Shown here: piece after piece, positions 50,287 to 62,800 of the stretch | Numbering within the stretch: position 1 is the first letter of the stretch | Layout of the letters: every line of letters begins with the position of its first letter | Origin: Torymus aiolomorphi | Taxonomy: Eukaryota; Arthropoda; Insecta; Hymenoptera; Torymidae | Direction: 5' to 3' | Length of the DNA: 64,000 bases | Assembly: GCA_036365515.1 (NCBI GenBank) | Contig: CM070873.1 | Coordinates: 213,017,376-213,081,375 of the forward strand | Position numbers and translations under genes: made by a program | The notes under the pieces: model-generated | What the model was told of the DNA's origin: nothing | Seen by the model: the letters and a program-made list of their open reading frames with translations, nothing else | The model's database searches: none

Positions 50287-51801
50287 TGTTATGAACTGCG
50301 TTCGCATGGACGAGTAGCAGAATATTTAGGATCGTTCTACAATGATAATTTATTGTTTAAACGATTAATTACAAAATTAATATTAAATAAAATAACCGAT
50401 TAAATAATAAACGTATTGAAATGTGCTCCTGTATCAAATTAAAGCCGATGAAGATTTTAGCAATAAAATAATTAATTTGTTTAATTAATCAGATATATAA
50501 TTTTAATTTGTTCCTTAAATAAATAGTAAATTAACAATTAATGATTTGAGGATAACACGAATAGAAATAAATGATTTATACGATAAATAATAATTATTTA
50601 CATAATTAATAAATAATAATCCGATGATCGACAATTGATAATTAATAACGGAATGAACATAATAACGATAATTTATAATTAAATAAAGGGAACTCGCTCA
50701 GGGTGAAAAGCTTTTCTGCGAACTATTTATTATTCAAGGATTCTAGGAAATCACGAGGTTACGGTTGGCTGCAACGGTCAAAGTATTCAAGGACGAAGAG
50801 AGCGAGATATTCAGAGTCAACAATACCGAGAAGCCAAATTCCAACGGTCAAAAGCACTTAAGAAAGGAAAACAATCCAAGTCAAAACAGAGTCATCACAC
50901 AAACAAGCTTAGCCTGCCCTTGAAGGTCAAAAGGGTCGATGCGTAAATGTCTCGAGAACTCAACACCAAAACAATTCCAAGAATGCATTAGCGAGCGCGA
51001 CCCACGGGAGTAAACACTTCTTGGAATCCTTTAGGCTAAGGAAAGGATTAACGGACGAACCAGAAATGCGTAAACACTTCTCAGAATCCATTAGTGCCAA
51101 CGGTCACACAACGTAAACACAAACAATTCCGAGAAGGAGCTATGGCGCAATGGCGTAACAGCCCAACGGCCCGAGCCATCGTCAACAACCAATCACGGAC
51201 TAGCGGCGTCTCACGCCACTGGAGGGAGGCGGCCCGTCACCCATTGCTCATCGCTCTCGACCCTATTTTCAGGTCTGAGGTCCCTCCACCACCGCTCTCT
51301 ACTTCAGAGTGGGGGAGGCCTCTGAGGCAACTTGGCGTCCTACAGCCTCTATACCATACTGCCTCCCACTACCAACCTGAAGCTCCACCCACGATCCAGA
51401 ATATAAATTGGGCCACACCGCCGGCATCGAGAAAGTCGCTACCAAGTACATGAGACGCTTCGTAGCTTAGAACCTGGGTCGTTACCAACTAGCTTGGTAC
51501 TCTGCTGCACTTGTGCATGTTGCGCCCAAAGGTTCTATTTTATTATCAGATTGCGTAAACCTTAGAGTCACGCGTCATCGATTAATTGTTCGAGCCGATA
51601 CAAAGAGATTGTTTTAAGGCAAAATTAATAAACATCAAGTTAAAGTTAATTCTCCCGAGTTCGAGTTTTATTTCAAATTTCCCGTGACTCCTTGCGCTTC
51701 AGCGCTTAATTGAACGAACGAATTCCACAATCTAATTGGTCAACGCGGCGACCATTGTAGAAATACCTTTCGACTAAAAGACCCCGACTCGGGTCGCAAC
51801 A
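50287..51801 (+). repeat. Solo LTR 1 (1.5 kb)
   Basis: TGTTATGAACTGCG to GGGTCGCAACA with a 4-bp TSD GAAC (50283-50286, 51802-51805). TATA-like AATATAAATTGG near 51400, then the shared TACCAACTNNCTTGGTACTC block. Contains repeated GTAAACACTTCT units (50960-51110). No internal element region, so a recombined solo LTR. Confidence 0.88.
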
Positions 51802-51807
51802 GAACAG

Positions 51808-53081
51808 TGTTATGAGCTACATTTGCACCCTTATATAAAGGTATTTCTGTAATGGAATCCTGAGTATTAAACTAATGACTACTTAAACAATAAATAATAG
51901 CTGTAAGGATGGTAATAATAGTAATTAGTTAGGGAGGCTCGCTCGGGTAGGAAAAGCTCTGTTACAGAAGTCATCCCAAGGACAAGCAACAGACAACAAC
52001 ACGAGTGACCCCTAAGGCAAGCGACGAATGACAACACGAGCGACCCCTAAGGCAAGCGACGAACGACAACACTAGTGACCCCTAAGGCAAGCGACGAACG
52101 ACAACACTAGTGACCCCTAAGGCAAGAGGCGGACGACAACAAGATCAACCCAACGGACGGAGACCAGTAAACACTTTCGAGAGACCAACGGGGTAAACAC
52201 TTCCAAGAGGCCAAGGAGGTAAACACTTCTAGGAGTTGTTTAATGGGCAAAACTACAATAACAATACCCGGAGCCGGCGCACAGTAGCGCGGAACGACCC
52301 AACGGCCCGAGCCGTCATCAACGGCCAATCACGGACCAACAGCATCCTACGCCACTGACGCCGCTGTCTAAGCGCTCTCGATCCTATTTTCCAGTCAGGG
52401 GGCCTTTCCATCGCCACGCCCTCGACTCTAGAGTGGGGGAGGCTTCTGAGGCAACTTGGCGCCCTACAGCCTCTACATCATACTGCCTCCCACTACCAAC
52501 CTAAGGCTTCCAACCAATAGCGTTCCTGCAAGGATCATCGTCAACGGCCTGAGGTCCTCGTCAGGGGTATAAATGGAGAGCCCCGGGTCGCGACAGTCAG
52601 TCGCTACCGAGACGCTTCGTAGCTCCAGACCTGGGTCGTTACCAATACTCTTGGTACTCTGCTGCACTTTGTGCATGTTGCGCCCAGAAGCTCTAACAAT
52701 CGGTCTGCAACTAGTCTGGTCCTTGTTACCGTGTACGTTGCACCATTGAGCTGTCAGTTGAAGGTTATTAAGCACTCTAAGGCTTTGTAACAGTTATTTC
52801 ATCAGTGCGCGTAATCTGGCTCCATCTTATTGTCCGATTAAGTAATTTAGAGTCACGCGTCGCCGAGTAATTGTTCGAACAGATACAATCAGACTGTGTT
52901 AAGAGGAAGTTAATAAACCAGCAAGTTTAAGTCTAATTCTCTTATGTTCGTGTTTTATTTGAATCTCCCGCAGCTCTGTGCGCTTCAGCGCTTAATTGAG
53001 CAATCCCGAATTCCTATTGGTCAACGCGGCGACCATTGCAGAAGCGCCCTTCTGCTCCCGACCCCGACTCGGGTCGTAACA
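51808..53081 (+). repeat. Solo LTR 2 (1.27 kb)
   Basis: TGTTATGAGCTACATT to GGGTCGTAACA, TSD ACAG (51804-51807, 53082-53085), starting within 6 bp of solo LTR 1. Carries a 36-bp minisatellite at 51994-52140 (GTGACCCCTAAGGCAAGCGA, four units) and a TATA-like GGTATAAATGG near 52565. Confidence 0.88.
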
Positions 53082-53286
53082 ACAGAGAGCGGTTGAGAAC
53101 GTAACACGAAACGATTTCAAAATAATGATTTATTATTAAAAATGATATATTAAATTATAATATCTAATATTATCATTAAATAAAAGTAATAGACACCATG
53201 TAAACCCAATATTAACAACCAAACCAAATATCTAAACCTAAACCCCGAAGGGGTAAAGATGATCATAAACGATCTCACGTTATAGT

Positions 53287-53369
53287 GTGTCGTCGATGGC
53301 GGCGCGGTTAAGGCGCGCGCCTGTTGATCTTTTGCTTAGGGTTCAAATCCCGGGTTTTTTTTTTTTTTT
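53287..53369 (+). ncRNA. tRNA-derived element with T-run
   Basis: GATGGCGGCGCGGTTAAGGC gives an A-box-like sequence with a Leu/Ser-type extra arm region (GTTGATCTTTTGCTTAGG), then B-box GGTTCAAATCC and CCCGGG followed by 15 T. No matching acceptor stem. SINE head or tRNA relic. Confidence 0.5.
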
Positions 53370-55000
53370 CAAGCATTTGCATAAGGAAAATTGTTTAATT
53401 ATCCTTTTTTTCGTTTCTGTTTTAAAATATTCTTACCATTATTTGCATGTATTACTACAATTAATGGTATTAACCATACCATTATTGATCAATAACAGTA
53501 TCATTTCTGTAAATAATTCATTATTTTCTCTACAAAATATCTCCAAAAATGGTCTACCACTACACCTTTTAAAAAATCCTTTGATAAATTAAATTACAAA
53601 ATCTCGACAATCCTTTAAAAACTTTTGCAAACAAAGAGAAATTATTTTCCAAACCCTTTATAATCCTTTTAGAAAAACTTTTGCAAACCGTAAATATTTT
53701 TTTCGGAAACCATAAAATTATTTTCCGAAACCTATACAATCCTTAAAAATTATTTACGTTTTATTTTATGAAAAGGATTTCTACGAATAAATAATAAATT
53801 TTTGTGTTCTATAAAATCGAAAAAAATAATCACCTTCGACATCCGTATCGTAATGTACTATTTTAAAACAGCCAACAAGATATTTTCTACAAAAATAATA
53901 TAGTAACAAACTTTATTTTGAAAAAACTACAGAATCTTTCAAAAATGTTTTCTCTAAAAAGAAAGCATCAACATTTTTTTTCGAAAATATTTTTTGATTT
54001 ATACATTTATCCAAATTAAAGTAGAAATAAAAATTAAAGTAGAAATAATACAACTTTCTACGAAAGTATAAAATAAGGCAAGTACATGTTTTTCCTGGAA
54101 TCTATAAAAATAAAAAGAATTATATTTTCATATGACTTTACAATTAATAGTATTGTTAATTGTTAATTTTTCATCATACCTAAAAAATACACGTTTGATA
54201 TTATTTCAAAAAGTTTACTAATGTAATCATTTTATCGAGCTCCTTAAAAACATTCAAATTTAAAACTTTTGTGAATAACTATGCTGCCATTTAATAATGT
54301 TATTAATAATATACTATAACAAATCTCATAATGTTTTCACAGACTATGTAATTATTTATTATTTTCTCTTATAAAGTTGTGGAATCTATCTAAAATAACT
54401 TTTTACAAAAGTTTAAACTAAGTATTAATCGCTCTCTCTCCCTCCCTCTCTCTCCCTCAATCTCCGTCAAACTGAGTACCAAAAACTTTAATGAGAGCTT
54501 AAATATTTTTTCAAAACAATCAACACGTTCTTAAAAGACTAATTTTTTAAATATATTCTAACAACACAATTTGTCTATAGTCCTTTTATTTATTCTGATC
54601 TCATCTATTCAATAAGCACTCTCTACAAATGGTAATAATTTTTTTCATGACTGTACAAATAATAATATTGTCAATAAAACTTTCTACGAAAGTATAAAAT
54701 AAGGCAAGTATAGAAGTTGTTTCTGTATAATCTATAAAATAATATTTTTGATTTTTAAAAGAAGTCAAATAAATACTATAGTAAAAAAGTCTTTTACTTC
54801 TTTGAGTCAATGTATGCTCAACAAATTATATGTAAGTACATTCAAATTGTTCACTGCAAATCAAACAAACGAAAGTTGTGAAATCAATTATCGATAGTCA
54901 AGTAATGCAAACCATTCTCCGAAAAACTGTATGACTATGTTCTCAGAAATGTATTCAAATTTCTTCATTCTTCTATACAAATTAAACACAACCCTATTGA
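53370..55000. repeat. AT-rich region with a direct repeat
   Basis: No gene found. ACTTTCTACGAAAGTATAAA and following bases occur at about 54053 and again at about 54685, with matching flanks (CATGACTTTACAATTAATAG), indicating an old duplication with a period of about 630 bp. A CT-rich tract lies at 54430-54465. Confidence 0.5.
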
Positions 55001-55004
55001 AAAT

Positions 55005-55262
55005 AATTGTGTATAATTATACGTACTATTGCACGCATAGAATACGCATTATTATACGTATAATAGTACGTACAATTGTACGTATAATAGTATGTACTAT
55101 TGTATATACAAAAGTGACACTATAGTACGTATAAAAATATGTATAAATAAATATCCTAAAATGAACCGATTTTAGTTAGTTTTTCAATACGTAGTATAAT
55201 ATGCATTTTTGTACATACTTTTGTACGTACTGTTGTACGTGCTATTATACGTACTAATACTC
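55005..55262. repeat. Word array GTACGTAC / TATACGTATA
   Basis: Dense ATTATACGTATAATAGTACG-type palindromic words, in two clusters (55010-55140 and 55205-55262). Confidence 0.65.
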
Positions 55263-55487
55263 AATATTTAGATTTTTTTTTAATAATTAATTTATCTAAT
55301 AAAATTTGCACTTAAGTATTATCATGATTTATATATAATTTGAAAAATTATGTAAGTACTATAAATATTGAAAAAAATTTAGTTGTCTCGAAGGAATTTT
55401 TATTAATTACAAGATATTTACAAAATGTTACAAAATATAACATATAAATTTTACAAAAAAATATCAAGCATATTCACATTTGTTTCT

Positions 55488-56330
55488 TTAATACCAAAAT
55501 AAATTTACTATCGGAGTGATACATGCATAGTTATTATCTTCTAGATATACGCAAACTTTATCAATTTGAGCTGTCGGGATCGCACTAATTTCATTTGATA
55601 AAGTAATTATATCATTTACTGTATTTAAATATCTATTTGGTCGCGTTTCAATTAATTTGCACATGATTATTTCGTCTTCATTATCAAGATCCAATAAAAA
55701 ATCAATAATTTGTACAAATTGTCTATTTTTTAACTGAACAAAATCATTACATGAACGTACATTAATTTTTCTTGCCGAGGTAAATAAACATATTATACAC
55801 CATTTTCAAAAATATTTTTGATGACCTTGAAATGCTAAAATTTGGACATAATGTGTTTCAACGATTATCTCATTTCCAAAGTATGTACGAGCAGCGGTTT
55901 TCACCATATTTTTACAATTTTTCGAAACTAAATTTTCACAGTATTCAATTACAACTTCTGAGCAATTCGGATAAATAATTTGTTCTAATTTTTGAATAAA
56001 TCTGTGAATATTTACATGCCTTACTACTTGTAAAATTACACCATTAGCAGCATGAATAGCTTGTGATAATTTGCAGTTAGCCGATTCGAGTACAAAGGCC
56101 GAATGGGCACGTAGTGGTCCCCAATTTGCAATACTTTTGGGTATATGTAACATTTGATGAACGTTATACCTCATGGCTTTCAAAGTATACAGAGATTCAT
56201 CTTCAGATACAAACCTATGAATAATTGCATCAACATGATTTAATTGATCATATATGTGATATCTGTTTTAAACAAATGTGTAAAGATTCTACAAATAATG
56301 ACCAGTGCTTGAGGCGTTCTTTACTTAGCG
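55488..56330 (-). pseudogene. Decayed DUF4218-like transposon protein
   Basis: The - strand frames, with at least two frameshifts, read KERLKHWSLFVESLHIC, then MRYNVHQMLHIPKSIANWGP and LRAHSAFVLESANCKL, a DUF4218-type signature found C-terminal in CACTA/EnSpm-like transposon proteins. After another shift comes RKINVRSCNDFVQLKNRQF and DFLLDLDNEDEI to IPTAQIDKVCVYLE. The N-terminal transposase core is absent, removed where the hairpin element region begins at about 56354. Identification is by recall of the motif. Confidence 0.55.
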
Positions 56331-56353
56331 GAAATCTATTTAATAGGGGTAAA

Positions 56354-57626
56354 CTATCCCTGTTAAAAAAATCAGCTAAAAAAAATAGCTAAGAAAAACA
56401 GCTAAAAAATATAGCTATATCGACCTGAAATACAGCTGTATTTCGTTGGATATTTACTTGTATTTTTTATCTGAAAATTTATTAAAATTTTTAGCTGTAA
56501 ATCTAAGTAAATGATTACGACCTATTAACAACTGGAAATTTAGCTAAAATCCACCTATGAATAACTGGAAATCTAGTTATATATTTAGCGGCATGGAAAT
56601 TTCCATAAATTAATTTATAGCTACTAATAGGTAAAAATTTAGTTAATTTTTAACTTGTAAATACACCTATAAATTTATTATTGAATGGAAATATAGGTAG
56701 ATTGAAAGGTGAAAATAGCTATCCCTATTAAAAATAATCACGTGAGTATTCACGTGAGTACTCACGTGAATACTCACGTGAGAGCTCACGTGAGCTCTCA
56801 CGCGAGCTCTCACGTGAGTTTTTCGACCATATTCTCACGTGAGTACTCACGTGAGTACTCACGTGAGAAGTAAAAAAAATGGTTTAAAAAAAATTAGTAA
56901 TCAATGTTTTTTTTACTAAACTATTACATAAATATTTTAACTTTAATTTTTGCATATACCTTTCAATCCTTAAATAGTATAGGAATATATCAAAAGCGAG
57001 GCAAGCCTCGTAATTACAACTCTTTTAAAAGAGTCGCGGTATTGACTAAGTCTTATGGCTTTATGTATTCTCGCCGGTGTTCATTTGCCTATGGAAATCG
57101 AGAAAAGGGTTGCCGCCTGGCGGTTAAAAGAGTTACTAGACGTGGAGTTCAGACGGGTCCTATCAGTTCCGCCGGTGACCGCCAGGCGGCAACCCCTTTC
57201 TCGATTTCCATAGGCAAATGAACACTGGCGAGAATACATAAAGCCATAAGACTTAGTCAATATCGTGACTCTTTTAAAAGAGTTGTAATTACGAGGCTTG
57301 CCTCGCTTTTGATATCTCCCTATACTATTTAAGGATTGAAAGGTATACGCAAAAATTAAAGTTAAAATATTTATGTAATAGTTCAGTAAAAAAAACATTG
57401 ATTACTAATTTTTTTTAAACTATTTTTTTCACTTCTCACGTGAGTACTCACGTGAGAATATGGTCGAAAACCTCACGTGAGAATATGGTCGAAAACCTCA
57501 CGTGAGTAGTCACGTGAGTACTCACGTGAGTACTCACGTGATTATTTTTAATAGGGATATTTTTTAGCTACAAATAGAGCTATATTTTATTCTCGATTTG
57601 GCCATATTTTTTAGCTGTAAATCAAT
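56354..57626. repeat. TAGCTA-word element interrupted by a second hairpin element
   Basis: Left part 56357-56722 starts CCCTGTTAAAAAAATCAGCT and is an array of AGCTAAAA/TAGCTGTAAAT words. After the inner element the same words resume (57559-57626, TTTTTAGCTACAAATAGAGC). The right terminus is not clear. Confidence 0.5.
56723..57556. mobile_element. Hairpin element, word CTCACGTGAG
   Basis: 834 bp, termini CCCTATTAAAAATAATCACG and exact inverse, AT on both sides (56721-56722, 57557-57558). Outer zones (56748-56872, 57435-57541) are CTCACGTGAGT arrays. The inner arms are a long near-perfect inverted repeat with ATATCAAAAGCGAGGCAAGC and TTATGGCTTTATGTATTCTC, joined by a loop of about 65 bp near 57120-57180. 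Confidence 0.85.
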
Positions 57627-57860
57627 GTATTAATATGGATTGGATTGTTAATTTCATTTTATGCTAATAATAACAAAATTTACAGATCATATCTGTTTTA
57701 CATAGGCATATTGAAAAAGATATATTTATATACATAATATTACTATTTAAAACTAAAAAGAACTTTTCTGCTTCAAATATATTCAAATATATATTTGAGC
57801 CGTTATTTACATGGTTTAAATACTATTGGCGTACGTACCCCAGATCACCCATACACACTA

Positions 57861-58790
57861 CCCTACTGAAAAAACCCTTGTGTGTACCCAAATGTGTACC
57901 CACATGGGTTCTTACAAGAGTTCCCATAAGCGTTTCCCAATGAGTTCCCACGTGGTTTCCCACATGGTAAACCAACTGGCTAATTGACTGGGGATCCCAT
58001 GTGGGGACCTGTATGGGATCCCCGGAGAGTTGATGAAAATTAGTTTGTACACAATTTATTTAAATTATATATTGTTTAGTAATGCATTAAACATTGTATA
58101 ATAAATTTTCGGATACCATTTTATGCTTTATTAGATAACAAATTTTTAGTTCCCATTGTAAAGGGGATATCAAAAACAAGGCAAGCCTTGTAATTCGGAA
58201 TCTTCGTAAAGTCATTTGCACGTTTGAATTACTTATATACTCTCAGCCATCCCGTGTATCCACAGAAAGCACTATCGGAGCGCGGCATAGCGGCAACAAA
58301 GGAGAACTTGTGATGGGCGGCTCTCGGTAAAGAAGCTTCGGCTATTTGTCCGCTATGTGGCGCTTCGGTAGTGCTTTCTGTGGATACACGGGATGGCCGA
58401 GAGTATATAAACCGTGTAAGTCAAACGTGCAAATAACTCTTTACGAAGAGTTCGAATTACAAGACTTGCCTTGTTTTTGATATCCCTTTTACAATGGGAA
58501 CTAAAAATTTGTTATCTAATAAAGCATAAAATGATATCAAAAAATTTATTATTATTCAATATTTAATGCATCTAAATAATACATACTTTAAATAAATTGT
58601 GTGCAAACTAATTTTCATCAACTCTCCGGGGATCCCACACAGGTCCCCACATGGGATCCCCAGTCAATTAGCCAGTTGGTTTTCCATGTGGGAAACCACG
58701 TGGGAACTCATTGGGAAACGCTTATGGGAACTCTTGTAAGAACCCATGTGGGTACACATTTAGGTTCACACAAGGGTCTTTTCGGTAGGG
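57861..58790. mobile_element. Hairpin element, word CCCACATGGG / GGGATCCC
   Basis: 930 bp, termini CCCTACTGAAAA and CCCTACCGAAAA (inward), TA on both sides. Outer zones are TTCCCACGTGG, CCCATGTGGG and GGGGATCCC words. The core arms (58160-58270, 58375-58490) contain GATATCAAAAACAAGGCAAG and a CCCGTGTATCCACAGAAAGC stem around a loop of about 65 bp. Confidence 0.85.
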
Positions 58791-58954
58791 TATAAGTACA
58801 CTAGCGTGTTGACATGAACGATGCCTGAGTTGAAATTATCCAACTGTCCTTTTCATGATTTGATATGTATGATTTGCAAGTGATATTAACAAGTGATACT
58901 TAATTATTATCACATACCATTGAATTAGGAAAAAATCCACACACAGAAAAATTT

Positions 58955-59190
58955 ATTATTTTATAGCGCTGGGACACACTCGACATGTGGGATTTTTACT
59001 GTTCGAAACAGTAATTTTTATGATTTTCATAGCAAATTTTTCTTTTTAAATAATAATTTTTATTATTTTTGTAGCAAATTTTATTATTTGAAATAGTAAT
59101 TTTTATTATTTTTCAGCAGTCATAAAAAGTACTATTTCAAATAGTAAAAATCTCATATGTCGAGTGTGTCCCAGCGCTATTATAAAAAAT
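58955..59190. mobile_element. Short MITE, AGCGCTGGGACACACTCGAC arms
   Basis: TAGCGCTGGGACACACTCGA at 58957 onward and its inverse ending near 59180, around an AATAGTAATTTTTATTATT word array. No gene in 58791-58954 either. Confidence 0.75.
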
Positions 59191-59344
59191 AATATATTTT
59201 TCTCCATGTCTGTAATAAATATTATATTGTTTTAAATTTACTGCTAAGTTTCCTCCTTCACTGTAAGTTATATAACAATAACTTGTACTTGTACTCTAGT
59301 ATGAAGGAACACTGACATTTGATAACTTTACACCTCTGCCAATG

Positions 59345-59800
59345 TAGAGAAAGAAGAAACGATGGGCATCGAGTCCCGTGCTCGCGCTACTCGATGCCGA
59401 CCCGCGATAGCAAAATCACACGAGGCCGGCGCCGAGCGCGCCCACGTGTACTCGATATTAGCAGCTATCAAGAACAGTCATGATAGCGATGGCGACTGCA
59501 GCGCGAGGAGGCGACGTCTTGGCGATAATGTCCCCGTTGACAGAACTCAGCTAAAATTTTACGCCAAGTCTCATATAACAAAATAAAGTAAAAAGTATCT
59601 TACAAAATTTGAGTCCTCACTAGTCTTGGTGAATTCACATATACTTATAAAAGTACTTTACATATGAAAGAGTATTTAAATGTGGATGGCTTTACTAGTT
59701 TATTAATTGTAATCGACTTTTAAATAAATTGTTTGTACATTCATTATTATTTATTATAATTGAAGTTTTTTCTCCACCACTCACTGTTGTACTGTGAGGT
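59345..59800 (+). repeat. Dispersed repeat with conserved basic peptide, copy 2
   Basis: Inverted homologue of 2495-2910. The + strand frame 59362-59586 (74 codons) ends with RRRRLGDNVPVDRTQLKF and KSHITK, matching the other copy. GC-rich head, AT-rich tail. Confidence 0.6.
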
Positions 59801-59825
59801 ATATTTAAAAATTTTTTATATATTT

Positions 59826-62800
59826 ATTAATTTTGTTATTTAGTAAATATTGTATACTTATAGGGACAGTCTTTAGGCTGTAATTATAGGCACATCTCCT
59901 TTGAGATCCACAATTTAGTTGCTCGTTGATAGATTTAAGACTTAGGTGGCCTTAGCGTAGGAAATATATTTGGACCCAATGAACTAAATAATATTGTAGA
60001 TAACTTATACGAAAGAACCAAAATTAACCTTGATTGTGTGTAAATTGTAGCTAAAGATACTAAGTACCTATAAGCATACAAAATTTTCTAATTACATAGA
60101 ATATTTTGTATACTCATAGGTAGTACCTTTAGTTACAACTTTTATTACTCGATAAGTAACTTATGGGCTTGGCTGACTTTATCGCAGGAAACATCGGGAC
60201 CGTATGGACAAAATGACTTGATTCATATTTGACTACAATAGTTATGGCTTGTATGTATTGCTTTTTCAAATAAAATTTATATTTAACATGATATTTTTAC
60301 CAAATCATACATTTTCTTTTAATTTAAAGCAATATTTTCAAAAACATACTTAACCATTACGGTCACAAAGAATCATATCAAATATGATGCCATTTCGTCC
60401 ATCGAGTTCAAATATGTCCAGCGGTAAAGTCACCTAATTGTTATTTAGTAGTTATTTAGTAAATATTATATACTTATAGGTACAGTCTTTAGATTGTAAT
60501 TAATAATTATAGGTACATCTCCTTTGAGATCCACAATTTAGTTGCTCGTTGATAGATTCAAGACTTGGGTGGCCTTAGCACAGGAAATATATTTGGACCC
60601 AATGAACTAAATAATATTATAGATAACTTATACGAGAGGACCAAAATCAACCTTGATTGTGTATAAATTGTAGCTAATAGTATAACAAAATTAATAAAAC
60701 GTTATTTAAATAATAGAATACCTGATATAGAATACGGTTATTATTGAATCTAGAATATTGAATATATACATAAAAAATCATAAAACTAGATTCTTGGCAA
60801 TTTGATTTGTATCTTTAACAATAAGTTGAAGTTTATGAAAGTGAAAGATTTGTATACGTTATATCATTAAAGAGAAAGACTTTTAAAACTAAAATCCATA
60901 CAGTTTAATATTGAATATTTAAAAAGCGCGCGGTCTGCTATCCCATAGCAGATGAAACTAACCTATAATATAGACAAGCCTTATTATCATCATTTTTATT
61001 TATTCTTTGTGGTTTGTCAACTATTAACGAAGTTTTACTTCTTTTCCTGTTCATTCTTATATGTAAAATCGTATTTTTTAATAGTTTTGGTAGATGATTG
61101 GCGTTAATTACGTGCCTGCCCTACCAAAAAAAATAGTGAAGACAATTGAATAAAACTGAAGAAAACAGTTATTCACTGCAGATAACTGCAGAAAAAGGTC
61201 GGAATTGAGACAAAGACAACAGCTATCTGTAGTTTTCATCAGTTATTTTCAGTTATTAACTGTTATGTTCAAATTCCAATCGCAAAAAAATTTTTTAAAA
61301 ATTGTTTTGTTCATTTTTCTTCACTTTTCTTCAAAATTTTCTTCACTTTTAAACAGTTTAAAACTGTTTTCTTCGTTTATTAATAGTTATTATTAGTTTT
61401 CTTCAATTATTAACTGTTATGTTCAAGTATCGAATTAAGTTGTATATAGCAACATTTTCCAATATTTTTATTACATTTATAAACAGTTTTCATCCGTGTA
61501 TAACTGTTATCTTCAGTTTTATTCAGAATAAAACTGTTATTTTCAGTTTTTTACTGATTTCTTCACTTCTTAAAGTCGCTTGCTTTTCCGTAAACAGAAC
61601 ATAACTGTTGATAACTGAAGAAAACTGTTTATAATTGCAAATAACTGTAGATAACTGTTGAAAACTTATACAAACTGAAGAAAACTGATAAAAACTGAAG
61701 ATTACTGTTGTCTTTGTCTCAATTCCGACATTTTTCTGCAGTTAATTTCTGTTTTCTTCCATTTTCTTCAGTTTTTTTCTGATAGCTGCAGATATCAACT
61801 GTTATGAGCATTAAATTTTTTCACTAGGGTGTGACTTAAGTAAATTCATTAATTCGCAGTGTAATAATGGGCTACTTAAGTCACAGCTAGCCGTGACTTA
61901 AGTGCGGATTTAGGTCACACAGTGCTATAAAGATACTAAGTACCTATAAGCATACAAAATTTTCTAATTACATAGAATACAATACCTTTAGTTACAACTT
62001 TTATTACTCGATAAGTCACTTATCGGCTGGGTCACTTTATCGCAGGAAATATTGGGCCGTATGGACAAAATGACTTGATTCATATTTGACTATAATAGTT
62101 ACGGCTTATATGTATTGCTTTTTTCAAATAAATTTTTTATAATAAATTATGGTATTAATTTATTTATATTATGACCAGTTCTATTTATAAATTAATAATG
62201 TGAAAGAGTTAAAATTATATGATTAATCATATTAAAGAGGATTGACATGTACGTAGCTGGGGCTGTAATTTTCTTAATGTTATATTTATGTTTTGCAAGT
62301 ACTTTATATATAACACTATACAAGTTATTGTTAAAAAATTTACAATGAAAGAAGAAACCCATGCATTATTTCTAAATGCTACTTGATCATTAAAATATAG
62401 CTTACAGCTTGTTTGCTAAATGCAGCAGTAAATTTAGAACAATTATATTATATTTATAACATAACTTTTTACAAACTGTAAGCTATAGTTTAATGATTAA
62501 ATAACATTTAGCAATACTGTATGTGACAGGACAGAAGCAAAAATACATAAAAGTGTACGGGCTTACCCAGATATAAACCTGGGGAACATAACCTCAGCGA
62601 TGACAGCATGAGCACGGACAGCAGCAGGTCTTTCTAAACGTAAAAGCCACAATGACCACTCCCTCACGTTCGAACTTTCGTCGTCGTTAGTCGTAACCCC
62701 TAATACATGAAGCGCGAAAGCGCCGGTTGCCACACGTTGTTCCTTGTTCGATGACTACCACGCACACGTATAATTAGTCACTAGAGAGGGAGGAAGAGAG

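Noticed and set aside
61205..61604. Two short Phe/Ser-rich open frames
   Set aside because: Translations of the AACAGTTTT word array in element 61119-61829.
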